Below are positions 34,051-41,783 of a stretch of 41,783 nucleotides of DNA, in pieces. The position numbers and the translations under genes are program-made. Within the stretch, counting starts at the first letter, position 1. Every line of letters starts with the position of its first letter. Where the stretch lies: contig CATWBO010000020.1 of the NCBI GenBank assembly GCA_958349055.1, positions 1 to 41,783 on the forward strand, written 5' to 3'. The notes beneath the pieces are model-generated. The model was not told the DNA's origin. It saw only the letters and a program-made list of their open reading frames with translations, and made no database searches. The stretch is from an uncultured bacterium. GTDB taxonomy: Bacteria > Actinomycetota > Coriobacteriia > Coriobacteriales > Coriobacteriaceae.

Positions 34051-34105
34051 GACGCTCGTGTCACATCGCGGGGCTCCGGCCCCAACATATACAAAGGAGT
34101 CATAC

Positions 34106-34936
34106 ATGGGTTGCGAGCACGCACAGGCTGCCGGCGGACAAACCGCGCCGCAGGAATTTGAAGAAAACACGCTGTCCGAGGTCAAGCGCGTTATCGCCGT
34201 GCTTTCCGGCAAGGGCGGCGTTGGCAAGTCATTCGTCACCGGCGCCATCGCCACCGAGCTTGCCCGTCACGGTCACAAGGTCGGCGTCCTCGATGCCGAC
34301 ATTACCGGCCCCTCTATCCCCAAGATGTTCGGCATGAGCGGTCGCCATGTCCATGCCCTCGGCAATCTTATGCTGCCCGAAATCTCCGAGCACGGCGTCA
34401 AGGTCATGAGCTCCAACCTGCTGCTCCAAAACGAAACTGACCCCGTCCTCTGGCGCGGTCCGGTTATCGCAGGTGCCATCAGGCAGTTCTGGAGTGAGAC
34501 CTCCTGGGGCCCCATCGACTACCTGCTGGTCGACATGCCTCCGGGAACGGGCGACGTCGCCCTCACCGTCTTCCAGTCGCTGCCCGTCGATGGCATCGTC
34601 ATCGTCACGAGCCCGCAGGATCTGGTCTCGATGATCGTCGCCAAGGCGGTCAACATGGCCGAGAAGATGAATGTCCCCATTCTGGGCATCGTCGAGAACA
34701 TGAGCTATATCGAGTGCCCCGATTGCGGCAAGAAGATCGAGGTCTTTGGCAAGAGCAAGCTCCCCGAGGTCGCCGAGCGCTACAACCTCGAGATCCTGGG
34801 GCAGCTTCCCATCAATCCGGCACTCGCCGAGGCTTGCGACAAGGGCGAGGTCGAGATCGCACTGCCCGACGGCATGCTGCCCCAGGCCGTCTCTGCCGTC
34901 GAGGCGATTGCCCCGCACGAGACCGACGAGGCCTAA
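34106..34936 (+). CDS. mrp: Mrp/Nbp35-family iron-sulfur cluster carrier ATPase
   Basis: A 276-residue P-loop ATPase of the Mrp/Nbp35 (ApbC) family, which carries Fe-S clusters to apoproteins. The deviant Walker A is SGKGGVGKS (residues 34-42), the switch segments are DADITGPSIPKMFG and DMPPGTGD, and the cluster-binding CxxC is C204/C207 in CPDCGKK. An N-terminal tail begins MGCEHAQAAGG but lacks the multi-cysteine ferredoxin-like motif of Nbp35. The ATG follows AAAGGAG by eight bases. Its stop codon abuts the GTG of the next gene, so the two are probably coupled. Confidence 0.93.
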   Translation: MGCEHAQAAGGQTAPQEFEENTLSEVKRVIAVLSGKGGVGKSFVTGAIATELARHGHKVGVLDADITGPSIPKMFGMSGRHVHALGNLMLPEISEHGVKVMSSNLLLQNETDPVLWRGPVIAGAIRQFWSETSWGPIDYLLVDMPPGTGDVALTVFQSLPVDGIVIVTSPQDLVSMIVAKAVNMAEKMNVPILGIVENMSYIECPDCGKKIEVFGKSKLPEVAERYNLEILGQLPINPALAEACDKGEVEIALPDGMLPQAVSAVEAIAPHETDEA

Positions 34937-36208
34937 GTGAACGCAAACGCCTCCTATGACGTCTTGGTAATCGGCGGCGGGGCCTCGGGTCTCGTCGCCG
35001 CTATCACGGCCGCACGCGCTGGCAAAAGCGCCTGCATTGTTGAGCGCGATGTTGCCTGCGGCCTTAAACTCCTTGCGACTGGCAACGGCCGCTGCAACCT
35101 TTCCAACGAATCAATTGATTTCCAGCGGTACAACCACCCCGCGTTTGTCGAATCCGTCATGGGCCCCCAGCCCGAACAAGAGCTTATGGGGTTCTTCTCC
35201 TCGCTGGGTATCATGACAACCTCCGAGGAAGGCCGGCTGTACCCGCGCTCCCTTCGCGCCGAATCGGTGCGCGACGCGCTTCTCAGCGTTTGCGACCGCC
35301 TAGGTATCACCTTAATCTGCGGAGCCAACGTTGCCTCGGCGCACAAAGCTTCCGAAGGCTGGGCACTCCAAATAGATCGTCCAGCGCGGGCGCTCAAGGC
35401 AAAAAAGCACGATGACCGAAAATCGGAGCTCCGCTCGCTTCGGAAAGCGCTCGCCGATGTCCCTCGCAAGAACGAGGCCCTGCAGGCACATGCCGTAATT
35501 ATCGCTACGGGCGGCAACCCCACCGGTATCGCCGATACGTTTCGCCTCCCCCTCACTTCGCTGCGCCCCATCCTCTGCCCCGTATCGGCAACGGTCGTTG
35601 GCGATCGGGCGGCACTCAAGACGTTGGATGGCCTGCGCGTCCGTGCCCGCTTGACGCTCGCCCACAATCATAATGAGCTCTGGCACGAAGACGGTGAAGT
35701 CCTGTTTCGAACCTTCGGTATCTCGGGCGTCGCTGTCTTCAACCTCTCTCGTCGTATCCAGCACGGCGATACGATCCTGCTCGACGTTTTCCCCGACCTC
35801 TCCAAAGACGAGTTGCTCGATATGCTCAACCGGCGCGTTGAGCTGCTCGGCGGCTTTTCGCCCCGCGATCCCCGTTGGCTCGACGGCATGCTCGCCCCGC
35901 AACTCTCCCGCGTCGTCTGCACAGCGTTCGAGCAGTGCCATCCAGGCTCCAACGATGTCATCCACCTGGTCTCGATCCTCAAGCACTTTAAGTTGCTCGT
36001 CGAGGGAACAGCCGAGGAGCGCTCAGCGCAGGTCACGCGTGGTGGCGTATCTGTCGAGAGCATCTCAACACCCAGCCTACGCGCGCGCAGCGTTGTCGAC
36101 GCCCCGCTTTACGTCTGCGGTGAAGCGCTCGACATCGACGCCGATTGCGGAGGCTTTAACCTTGCGTGGGCCTGGATCTCGGGCATTCGCGCTGCAAGCA
36201 GCCTGTAG
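34937..36208 (+). CDS. HI0933/YhiN-family FAD-dependent oxidoreductase
   Basis: A 423-residue flavoprotein of the HI0933-like (YhiN) family, function not established. The N-terminal Rossmann motif is VIGGGASGLVAA (G13-G18), the family segment GLKLLATGNGRCNLSN is intact, and the C-terminus GEALDIDADCGGFNLAWAW is the usual FAD-closing motif. A charged stretch rich in Lys/Arg/Asp around residues 150-180 looks like a surface insertion. The start is GTG directly after the mrp stop (TAA then GTG), with no separate ribosome site, so translation probably depends on mrp. Confidence 0.88.
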   Translation: MNANASYDVLVIGGGASGLVAAITAARAGKSACIVERDVACGLKLLATGNGRCNLSNESIDFQRYNHPAFVESVMGPQPEQELMGFFSSLGIMTTSEEGRLYPRSLRAESVRDALLSVCDRLGITLICGANVASAHKASEGWALQIDRPARALKAKKHDDRKSELRSLRKALADVPRKNEALQAHAVIIATGGNPTGIADTFRLPLTSLRPILCPVSATVVGDRAALKTLDGLRVRARLTLAHNHNELWHEDGEVLFRTFGISGVAVFNLSRRIQHGDTILLDVFPDLSKDELLDMLNRRVELLGGFSPRDPRWLDGMLAPQLSRVVCTAFEQCHPGSNDVIHLVSILKHFKLLVEGTAEERSAQVTRGGVSVESISTPSLRARSVVDAPLYVCGEALDIDADCGGFNLAWAWISGIRAASSL

Positions 36209-36218
36209 CCGCGCAGTC

Positions 36219-36224
36219 TATAAT
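36219..36224 (+). promoter_or_regulatory. -10-like TATAAT between the two oxidoreductase genes
   Basis: A perfect TATAAT just after the first oxidoreductase's stop codon, but the matching -35 position is poor (AAGCAG/CAAGCA). It could start transcription of the second gene at about 36231, just ahead of the terminator-like hairpin. Confidence 0.25.
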
Positions 36225-36238
36225 CAAAAACGCATTCG

Positions 36239-36272
36239 GGCCGTCTGGGATACCGGACGGCCTCTTTCTTGC
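36239..36272 (+). terminator. Terminator-like hairpin between the two oxidoreductase genes
   Basis: GGCCGTCTGG (36239-36248) pairs with CCGGACGGCC (36253-36262, one G-U) around GATA and is followed by TCTTTCTT. It lies 30 bases after one gene and 17 bases before the next ribosome site, so it may be a terminator or a leader attenuator. Confidence 0.55.
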
Positions 36273-36288
36273 CTCTAAGGAGACCTCG

Positions 36289-37929
36289 ATGATTGAAATC
36301 ACCCAAGTCAACGCGTCGCTCGATGAAGCCGGCGATGAAAATGCCTGTCTCATTGTTGGCAAGCGAGTCGCCAAGCGCGTCCTACGTTGCAAGGACTCCG
36401 AGATCAAGTCCATCGAGCTCCACCGCAAGTCAATCGACGCTCGCAAAAACCGAGACGTCCATTTTATCCTGAGCTTTCGTGTTGAGCTGACTAGTCCCCA
36501 CCTCGAGCGAGAAGCGGTCGGCAGCATTGCCGAGCGTGACCGCTCGCGCGTACGCGCGATAGAAGACGATGAGCCTTCATTCCCCTCCCCCGCCCCCGAT
36601 GCACCTCAAGAACGCCCTGTCGTTGTCGGCGCCGGATGCGCCGGCCTTTTCGCTGCGCTTACGCTCGCCGAAGCAGGTCTTAAGCCCTTGCTCATCGAGC
36701 GCGGCGACCCGGCATTTCGCCGCTCGCAGGCGATCGACCTCTTTCTAAAGGAGCGTACCCTCGACCCCGAGAGCAATATCCAGTTTGGCCTGGGCGGCGC
36801 GGGGACCTTCTCGGACGGCAAGCTCAATACGGGAACCAAAAATCCCGCCCATCGCCTTATCCTCGAAACCTTCGTCGAGGCGGGTGCGCCTCGCGATATC
36901 CTGTGGGACGCCAAGCCGCACATTGGCTCCGACATCCTTCCCACGGTTGTCACCGCTATATCCCAGCGCATCGAGCAGCTCGGAGGTGTCGTCCGTTATC
37001 GAACGAAGCTCGTCGACATTCGCATCGACGCGTCTGGCGCCATCACCGGTATTGATGTCCAATCGTCCCAAGACGCCGCTTACGAGCCGATCGAGACAAA
37101 GCACCTTATCCTCGCCTGCGGGCATTCTGCTCGCGATATTTTTGAGCTCCTTAAGGGCCACAACGTTGCCCTCGCGCAAAAGACCTTTGCCATGGGTGTG
37201 CGCATCGAGCATCCACAGCGCGACATCGACCGTGCCCAATATGGAGCCTCGACGGGACATCCTGCCCTCGGAGCAGCCCCCTACAAACTTGTTGCCCATC
37301 TTCCCAACGGCCGCAGCGTGTTCTCGTTTTGCATGTGCCCCGGCGGGCAGGTTGTCGCCGCCTCTTCCGAGCAGGGCCACCTGTGCGTCAACGGCGCCAG
37401 TCTCAATGCCCGCGACGGACGCAACGCAAATGCCGCCCTGCTCGTTAACGTCACACCCGAGGACCTTCCCAGCGATGACCCGCTCGCCGGCATCGAGCTC
37501 CAGCGTGCCTGCGAGGCGGCCGCCTATCGCCTGGGCGGTTCCAACTGGAACGCACCGGCACAGCTCGTCGGAGATTTCCTCGCAGGACGTGCCAGCAAGG
37601 CACCCGGAAAGGTAAAGCCCACCTATCCGCTCGGTGTGACCTGGACGGCAATTGACGAAGCCCTGCCGCAGCATATCGTCGAGTCGCTCCGCCTAGGACT
37701 TCCCCTACTCGGAAAAAAGCTACGAGGCTACGACCGCTCCGATGCTGTTCTTACCGGCGTGGAGACTCGCTCGAGCTCACCGGTCACCGTCACCCGAGAC
37801 CGAACATGCCATGCCGTGTCGACCCCGGGCCTCTACCCTTGCGGTGAGGGAGCTGGATATGCCGGCGGCATCATGAGCGCCGCCACCGACGGCATTCGTT
37901 GTGCCGAAGCCCTGATCGCAGACCTCTAA
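36289..37929 (+). CDS. FAD-dependent dehydrogenase, COG2509-like
   Basis: A 546-residue flavoprotein resembling the uncharacterised COG2509 'FAD-dependent dehydrogenase' family. An N-terminal domain of about 105 residues (IEITQVNASLDE...) precedes the Rossmann fold GAGCAG (114-119). GLGGAGTFSDGKLNTGTKNP and the C-terminal YPCGEGAGYAGGIMSAATDGI are typical of the family. The start ATG follows TAAGGAG by seven bases; upstream in-frame codons overlap the preceding gene and look unrelated. No substrate can be named. It converges on uvrB across a shared terminator. Confidence 0.86.
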   Translation: MIEITQVNASLDEAGDENACLIVGKRVAKRVLRCKDSEIKSIELHRKSIDARKNRDVHFILSFRVELTSPHLEREAVGSIAERDRSRVRAIEDDEPSFPSPAPDAPQERPVVVGAGCAGLFAALTLAEAGLKPLLIERGDPAFRRSQAIDLFLKERTLDPESNIQFGLGGAGTFSDGKLNTGTKNPAHRLILETFVEAGAPRDILWDAKPHIGSDILPTVVTAISQRIEQLGGVVRYRTKLVDIRIDASGAITGIDVQSSQDAAYEPIETKHLILACGHSARDIFELLKGHNVALAQKTFAMGVRIEHPQRDIDRAQYGASTGHPALGAAPYKLVAHLPNGRSVFSFCMCPGGQVVAASSEQGHLCVNGASLNARDGRNANAALLVNVTPEDLPSDDPLAGIELQRACEAAAYRLGGSNWNAPAQLVGDFLAGRASKAPGKVKPTYPLGVTWTAIDEALPQHIVESLRLGLPLLGKKLRGYDRSDAVLTGVETRSSSPVTVTRDRTCHAVSTPGLYPCGEGAGYAGGIMSAATDGIRCAEALIADL

Positions 37930-37956
37930 CGCACGAATTCCAGCGCGCAAAAGACG

Positions 37957-37990
37957 CATGCCCCGAGCTCCGTAGGGAACTCGGGGCATG
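37957..37990. terminator. Bidirectional terminator between the COG2509-like gene and uvrB
   Basis: Arms CATGCCCCGAG (37957-37967) and CTCGGGGCATG (37980-37990) pair perfectly. T-rich tails follow on both strands (plus TTCGCTATTTCTT, minus CGTCTTTTGC). It sits between converging genes. Confidence 0.75.
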
Positions 37991-37994
37991 TTCG

Positions 37995-40235
37995 CTATTT
38001 CTTAAACCGTGCACCCTGGCGTTTTCTGCCCGATGCGAACGTGGAACCCTTGCGGGCCTGCGAACGTAAGCGCTCAATCGTCTCGTCCTCAGACGCACCC
38101 TCGAGCATCGCCCGAATCTGAACGACGGCATCGCGCAGGCGCGCCGCCTCCTCAAAGTCCATGGCGGCAGAAGCGTTACGCATATCCTCTTCCATGGTTT
38201 CGACGATCCGCACAAGCTCGTCATGCGGCAGTTCTTCCAACTGCTCCGCAAGTGTCTGCTCGGGCGCCACCGTTTCCGGCACGCCACCCTCGCCCGACTC
38301 ATCGGGCGTATAGAATGCGCCATGGCCAAGAGAGTCGCCCTTCGAGCGCCCCTTGGAACCCACGGTTTTTTCGGCCTCGGCAATAAACCTTGAGATGTCG
38401 TTGATGGCCTTGCGCACCGTCTTGGGCACAATGCCATGCTCTTCGTTATATGCCATCTGAATCTCGCGACGGCGCTGCGTCTCCTCGATGGCCTCTTTCA
38501 TCGAATCGGTCACAACGTCCGCATACATGATGACTTCGCCATCGGCGTTACGGGCCGCGCGGCCAATCGTCTGAATCAGCGAACGGCGGTTGCGCAAGAA
38601 GCCTTCCTTATCGGCATCGAGAATTGCCACCAGTGAGACCTCGGGAAGGTCTAGGCCCTCGCGAAGCAGGTTGATGCCAACGAGAACATCGATCTTGCCC
38701 TCGCGCAGCGTTCGCAGGATCTCGACACGGTCCATCGTCGCTGTATCGGAGTGCATGTAATTGACCTTAATGCCGGCATCAAGCAGATGGTCGGTCAGGT
38801 CCTCGGCCATGCGCTTGGTGAGCGTGGTCACTAGCACGCGCTCCTTGCGGGCAACGCGCTCGCGAATCTCGTCCTCAAGATCGTCAATCTGCCCACGAAC
38901 CGGACGCACATCGATCTTGGGGTCGAGCAGACCGGTCGGACGAATAATCTGCTCCACGTCGTTTTGGCTCACCCGCAGCTCGTAGTCGCCCGGCGTGGCC
39001 GAAACATAGATAAACTGGGGTATCCTTGCCTCAAACTCATCGAAACGAAGCGGGCGATTATCGAGTGCCGAGGGCAGGCGAAAACCGTGTTCCACCAGCG
39101 TTACCTTACGCGAGCGGTCACCTTCGTGCATGCCGCGAATCTGCGGCACCGTCACATGGCTCTCATCGATGATACAGAGCATGTCCTTAGGAAAGTAATC
39201 GATCAGGGTAAACGGCGGCTCACCCGGCTTGCGACCGTCCAGATGACGCGAGTAGTTCTCGATGCCGTTGCAAAAGCCCATCGTCTCGAGCATCTCAAGA
39301 TCATAATCGGTGCGCTGCTGCAGACGCTGCGCCTCGAGCAACTTGTCGGTCGCCTTGAGCTCCGCCACGCGCTTCTCGCACTCTTCGCTGATCGATTTCA
39401 GAGCCGCCTTGACCTTCGGCTTCTCGGTCACGTAGTGCGATGCCGGCCATACGGGGATGGCCTCGTACTCACGAAGCATCTCTCCGGTGACCTCATCGAT
39501 CTCGGCAATCAGCTCGACCTCGTCGCCAAAGAACTCAAACCGCAACGGATGCTCGGCATAAGGCGGATACACGTCGACAACATCGCCGCGCACGCGGAAT
39601 GTACCGCGTGCCAGGTCATAGTCATTGCGATCATATTGAATGTCGATAAGTGCATGGATAAAGTCATCGCGCTCGAGCGGCACCTTCTTGTCGACGTTTG
39701 GAGCCAGACCCGCATAGTCCTCAGGAGAGCCAATGCCATAGATACACGAGACCGATGCGACAACGATCACATCGCGTCGAGAGAGCAGTGACGCGGTCGC
39801 CTGATGGCGCAGCATCTCGACCTCTTCGTTAATCGAGGAGTCTTTCTCGATATATGTATCGCTTTGCGGCACATACGCCTCGGGCTGATAGTAGTCGTAG
39901 TACGAGACAAAGTAGACCACAGCGTTGTTGGGAAAGAACTCTTTGAGCTCGCTCGCAAGCTGAGCGGCGAGCGTTTTATTGGGAGCCATGACCAGCGTCG
40001 GCTTCCCCAGGGCCTCAATAGTCTTGGCCATCGTGAAGGTCTTGCCCGAACCAGTCACGCCCAGCAAAACCTGATAGCGATCTCCGTCCCTCACACCCTG
40101 CACAAGCGACTCAATGGCCTTAGGCTGAGAACCTGCAGGCTCATAAGGAGATACAACCTTAAATGGCACCTCAGAGCCCTCAACGCCAAAACGTTTGAGC
40201 TCTCCTCCAACACGCTCAACTTCAAATTCCGCCAT
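37995..40235 (-). CDS. uvrB: Excinuclease ABC subunit B
   Basis: A 746-residue UvrB, the helicase-fold damage verifier of excision repair. Walker A GVTGSGKT is at 59-66, the beta-hairpin YYDYYQPEAYVP inserts at lesions, and helicase motifs (IIDESH, YVSATPG, GINLLREGLDLPEV, QTIGRAARN) are present. A C-terminal UVR motif (MRNASAAMDFEEAARLRDAV-like) contacts UvrC. It is somewhat longer than the common ~660-680 residues because of a low-complexity stretch before the UVR motif. The start MAEFEVERVG has GGAG six bases upstream. It is not adjacent to uvrA, being split from it by the plus-strand block. Confidence 0.97.
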   Translation of the reverse strand: MAEFEVERVGGELKRFGVEGSEVPFKVVSPYEPAGSQPKAIESLVQGVRDGDRYQVLLGVTGSGKTFTMAKTIEALGKPTLVMAPNKTLAAQLASELKEFFPNNAVVYFVSYYDYYQPEAYVPQSDTYIEKDSSINEEVEMLRHQATASLLSRRDVIVVASVSCIYGIGSPEDYAGLAPNVDKKVPLERDDFIHALIDIQYDRNDYDLARGTFRVRGDVVDVYPPYAEHPLRFEFFGDEVELIAEIDEVTGEMLREYEAIPVWPASHYVTEKPKVKAALKSISEECEKRVAELKATDKLLEAQRLQQRTDYDLEMLETMGFCNGIENYSRHLDGRKPGEPPFTLIDYFPKDMLCIIDESHVTVPQIRGMHEGDRSRKVTLVEHGFRLPSALDNRPLRFDEFEARIPQFIYVSATPGDYELRVSQNDVEQIIRPTGLLDPKIDVRPVRGQIDDLEDEIRERVARKERVLVTTLTKRMAEDLTDHLLDAGIKVNYMHSDTATMDRVEILRTLREGKIDVLVGINLLREGLDLPEVSLVAILDADKEGFLRNRRSLIQTIGRAARNADGEVIMYADVVTDSMKEAIEETQRRREIQMAYNEEHGIVPKTVRKAINDISRFIAEAEKTVGSKGRSKGDSLGHGAFYTPDESGEGGVPETVAPEQTLAEQLEELPHDELVRIVETMEEDMRNASAAMDFEEAARLRDAVVQIRAMLEGASEDETIERLRSQARKGSTFASGRKRQGARFKK

Positions 40236-40287
40236 GGATACTCCTAACTCATAATATCTGCAGTATACGCAGGCGGCAGGCATAGTC

Positions 40288-40869
40288 CTATACGAACCGA
40301 TCGGGATAGAGGGTCTTGTAGCGAACCCAGGCATTATTGACACGAATCAGATACGCCTGCGTCTCGGGAAAGGTGATTGCATTATGAAGTGACGTGTTCT
40401 GCTGCGCCCATCCGTCGACATTGCCCATACCGGCGTTATAGGCGGCAATGGCACTATCCGTCGACCCGTTGAAATAGGTCAGAAGATACGAGAGGTATGC
40501 GCAGCCAAACTCGATGTTCGTAGCGGGATCGTTAAGGTTGTCGGCTGAATACTCGCTACCATCGACAAGACCTTTGGCAATCATATCCTGGGCAGTCACG
40601 GGCATCAGCTGCATCAATCCCTGAGCACCCTGATTCGATTCGGCCTTGGGATCCCAATTCGATTCCGACTTAATGACAGCGCACACCAGATACGGATCCA
40701 GATTATGCGAAATACTGGATTTTTTTACATATGCCTCGTAGTCAATCGGATACAGCGGCTTAAAGAAAGCGGCAGGAGCACACGAGTAAACGAATGAGAT
40801 AAGGCCGAAGGCAAAAACGGCAGCCAGCGGTATAAGGCGATACCACGCAAAGAAACGTGTCTTAGGCAT
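40288..40869 (-). CDS. Small Slt-type lytic transglycosylase
   Basis: A 193-residue envelope enzyme: a short basic N-terminus, one membrane helix (about 12-30, probably an uncleaved anchor) and an SLT domain with catalytic Glu69 in IKSESNW, then GAQGLMQLMP and AAYNAGMGNV. It would cleave peptidoglycan between MurNAc and GlcNAc. The second ATG is chosen because AAGGAGG lies six bases ahead of it and directly touches the first. It overlaps the coaE stop by eight bases (ATGCCTAA). Confidence 0.9.
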   Translation of the reverse strand: MPKTRFFAWYRLIPLAAVFAFGLISFVYSCAPAAFFKPLYPIDYEAYVKKSSISHNLDPYLVCAVIKSESNWDPKAESNQGAQGLMQLMPVTAQDMIAKGLVDGSEYSADNLNDPATNIEFGCAYLSYLLTYFNGSTDSAIAAYNAGMGNVDGWAQQNTSLHNAITFPETQAYLIRVNNAWVRYKTLYPDRFV

Positions 40870-41503
40870 CGGCATCCTCCTTATTCGCGGTGTCTATAAA
40901 CCCATGGAATGCAAGCCAAGAGTCAAGCTGCTCAAAGAGCGAATTATCGCCTGCGGCATTATCAATCACCGTTGTAGCGAGATTGCACAGCGCAGACTCA
41001 ACGGGCTGGCAAGCAGAACGGGCATCGAAATCAGATGGCTCCATACCACGTTGAATAGCGCGCTCGCGACGAACTGACAAAGGGGCGCTGATGACCAGAA
41101 TTTCATCAGCCAAACCAAATGCATCCTCAAAACCAGTCGGGGCAGAAACCTCGACAACCGCAAAGGGATAACGGGGGGACGAAACCGTGCAGCAAACCGG
41201 ATCAAGAATCCTCAGTGACAGCTGCTCAATGAGAACGGGGTGCACAATGCTATTGAGCCTCGCGACCGCATCAGGAGAAACAAAAGCTCGAGAAGCGAGG
41301 ATGTTACGGCGAACGCCGCCCTCCTCGTCCAGAATATCCCAGCCAAACTCCTCCGCAAGGGCATTGACGACCTCGGAACCCGGCACATACAGCGATTTGG
41401 CAAGCTCATCCAGATCGATAAGCATGGCACCACGAGATTCGAGATAGCGGCAGGCGGTCGACTTACCCGAAGCAATATTACCCAAGACAAAAACGGTAAA
41501 CAT
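40862..41503 (-). CDS. coaE: Dephospho-CoA kinase
   Basis: A 213-residue P-loop kinase that phosphorylates dephospho-CoA in the last step of CoA synthesis. Walker A GNIASGKST lies at 8-16; LIDLDELAKSLY and the C-terminal LID segment (RRERAIQRGM) match the family. It has the normal short form without the GrpB-like extension found in mycobacteria. ATG is used, with GGGAGGG upstream; a TTG one codon earlier is less likely. It is first after the rRNA operon and overlaps the lytic transglycosylase gene. Confidence 0.9.
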   Translation of the reverse strand: MFTVFVLGNIASGKSTACRYLESRGAMLIDLDELAKSLYVPGSEVVNALAEEFGWDILDEEGGVRRNILASRAFVSPDAVARLNSIVHPVLIEQLSLRILDPVCCTVSSPRYPFAVVEVSAPTGFEDAFGLADEILVISAPLSVRRERAIQRGMEPSDFDARSACQPVESALCNLATTVIDNAAGDNSLFEQLDSWLAFHGFIDTANKEDADA

Positions 41504-41630
41504 CAAGCCCTCCCTAACGCCAATGGGAGTTATTATCGCGCAAATTCAAAAGGAGGAATCAAAATACAGCCAAACAGTAAGAGCGCCTAAGCGAAGACGG
41601 ATTCCCACATTGCAGCGATCTCTAGAACGC

Positions 41631-41662
41631 AAAAAAGGGGGAGGCCGCGAGGCCTCCCCCTT
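41631..41662 (-). terminator. rRNA operon terminator
   Basis: The minus-strand RNA pairs GGGGGAGGCC (41651-41660 read in reverse) with GGCCTCCCCC (41637-41646) over a 4-base loop and ends in TTTTTT (41636-41631). A smaller GACGGC/GCCGTC hairpin (41676-41692) precedes it. Bases 41504-41630 hold the coaE leader and no other gene. Confidence 0.9.
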
Positions 41663-41692
41663 CTTCGAGTCTTGCGACGGCTCGGTGCCGTC

Positions 41693-41783
41693 CACCGGTC
41701 AGCGGCGCCCTGGCCTCCCACGGGCTGACCCCGCAGTACTCTCGGCGCGATGGGGCTTAGCTTCCGGGTTCGGAACGGGACCG
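41693..41783 (-). rRNA. rrf: 5S ribosomal RNA, 5' end outside the window
   Basis: The minus strand carries the conserved 5S core: CCCGTTCCGAACCCGGAAGC, then AAGCCCCAT, CGCCGAGAGTACTGC and GGGAGGCCAGGGCGCC. The 5' portion lies beyond the window's right end. The 3' end is estimated from homologous 5S genes and may be off by a few bases. It is the last gene of an rRNA operon reading towards coaE. Confidence 0.9.

Noticed and set aside
41553..41590. AAAGGAGG on the plus strand opposite the coaE leader
   Set aside because: It looks like a ribosome site, but the following codons start with ATA and end after nine codons, so no gene is supported.
1..41783. CRISPR array, integrase, transposase or phage genes
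   Set aside because: No direct repeat-spacer pattern and no reading frame with transposase, integrase or phage motifs was seen.

Overview
The window looks like the chromosome of a high-GC Gram-positive actinobacterium, most likely a Coriobacteriia gut species of the Collinsella type. The clues are protein flavour, substrate-binding lipoproteins with twin-arginine signals, and the conserved actinobacterial order uvrB-uvrA-uvrC-rapZ-whiA-gap-pgk-tpiA-secG. The genus is an inference from memory of related proteins; no search was run. Almost every gene is on the minus strand. The exception is one plus-strand block at 31.8-37.9 kb.

Read in the direction of transcription, from right to left: a truncated 5S rRNA gene and its terminator (41.6-41.8 kb); coaE and a small lytic transglycosylase; uvrB; the plus-strand block (an LtaS-like sulfatase-fold membrane enzyme, an Mrp/Nbp35 iron-sulfur ATPase and two FAD oxidoreductases); uvrA with a LexA-like box upstream; a YbaK-type deacylase, murJ and uvrC; then a nine-gene operon of about 10.4 kb (13.7-24.1 kb) for sialic acid uptake and catabolism; rapZ and whiA; gap; the pgk-tpiA-gpmI operon; secG; and an oligopeptide transporter operon oppABCDF that ends at a 127-base palindrome near the left edge.

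The sialic acid operon is the accessory centrepiece. It encodes a SatABCD-type ABC importer, recognisable by a permease-ATPase fusion in its third gene. Next come two overlapping CE7-type esterase genes and the catabolic trio nanA (lyase), nanK (ROK kinase) and nanE (epimerase). The second esterase gene encodes a shortened protein that has lost its nucleophilic serine. No sialidase is encoded, so the cell would depend on sialic acid freed elsewhere. Four of the intercistronic gaps carry strong stem-loops without a U-tract. The 365-base leader region upstream of satA holds nested inverted repeats that could be an operator or a structured leader RNA.

The operon sits between uvrC and rapZ, which are neighbours in many actinobacteria, and yvcK is absent between rapZ and whiA. 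This suggests that the region was built by insertion into a conserved housekeeping cluster.
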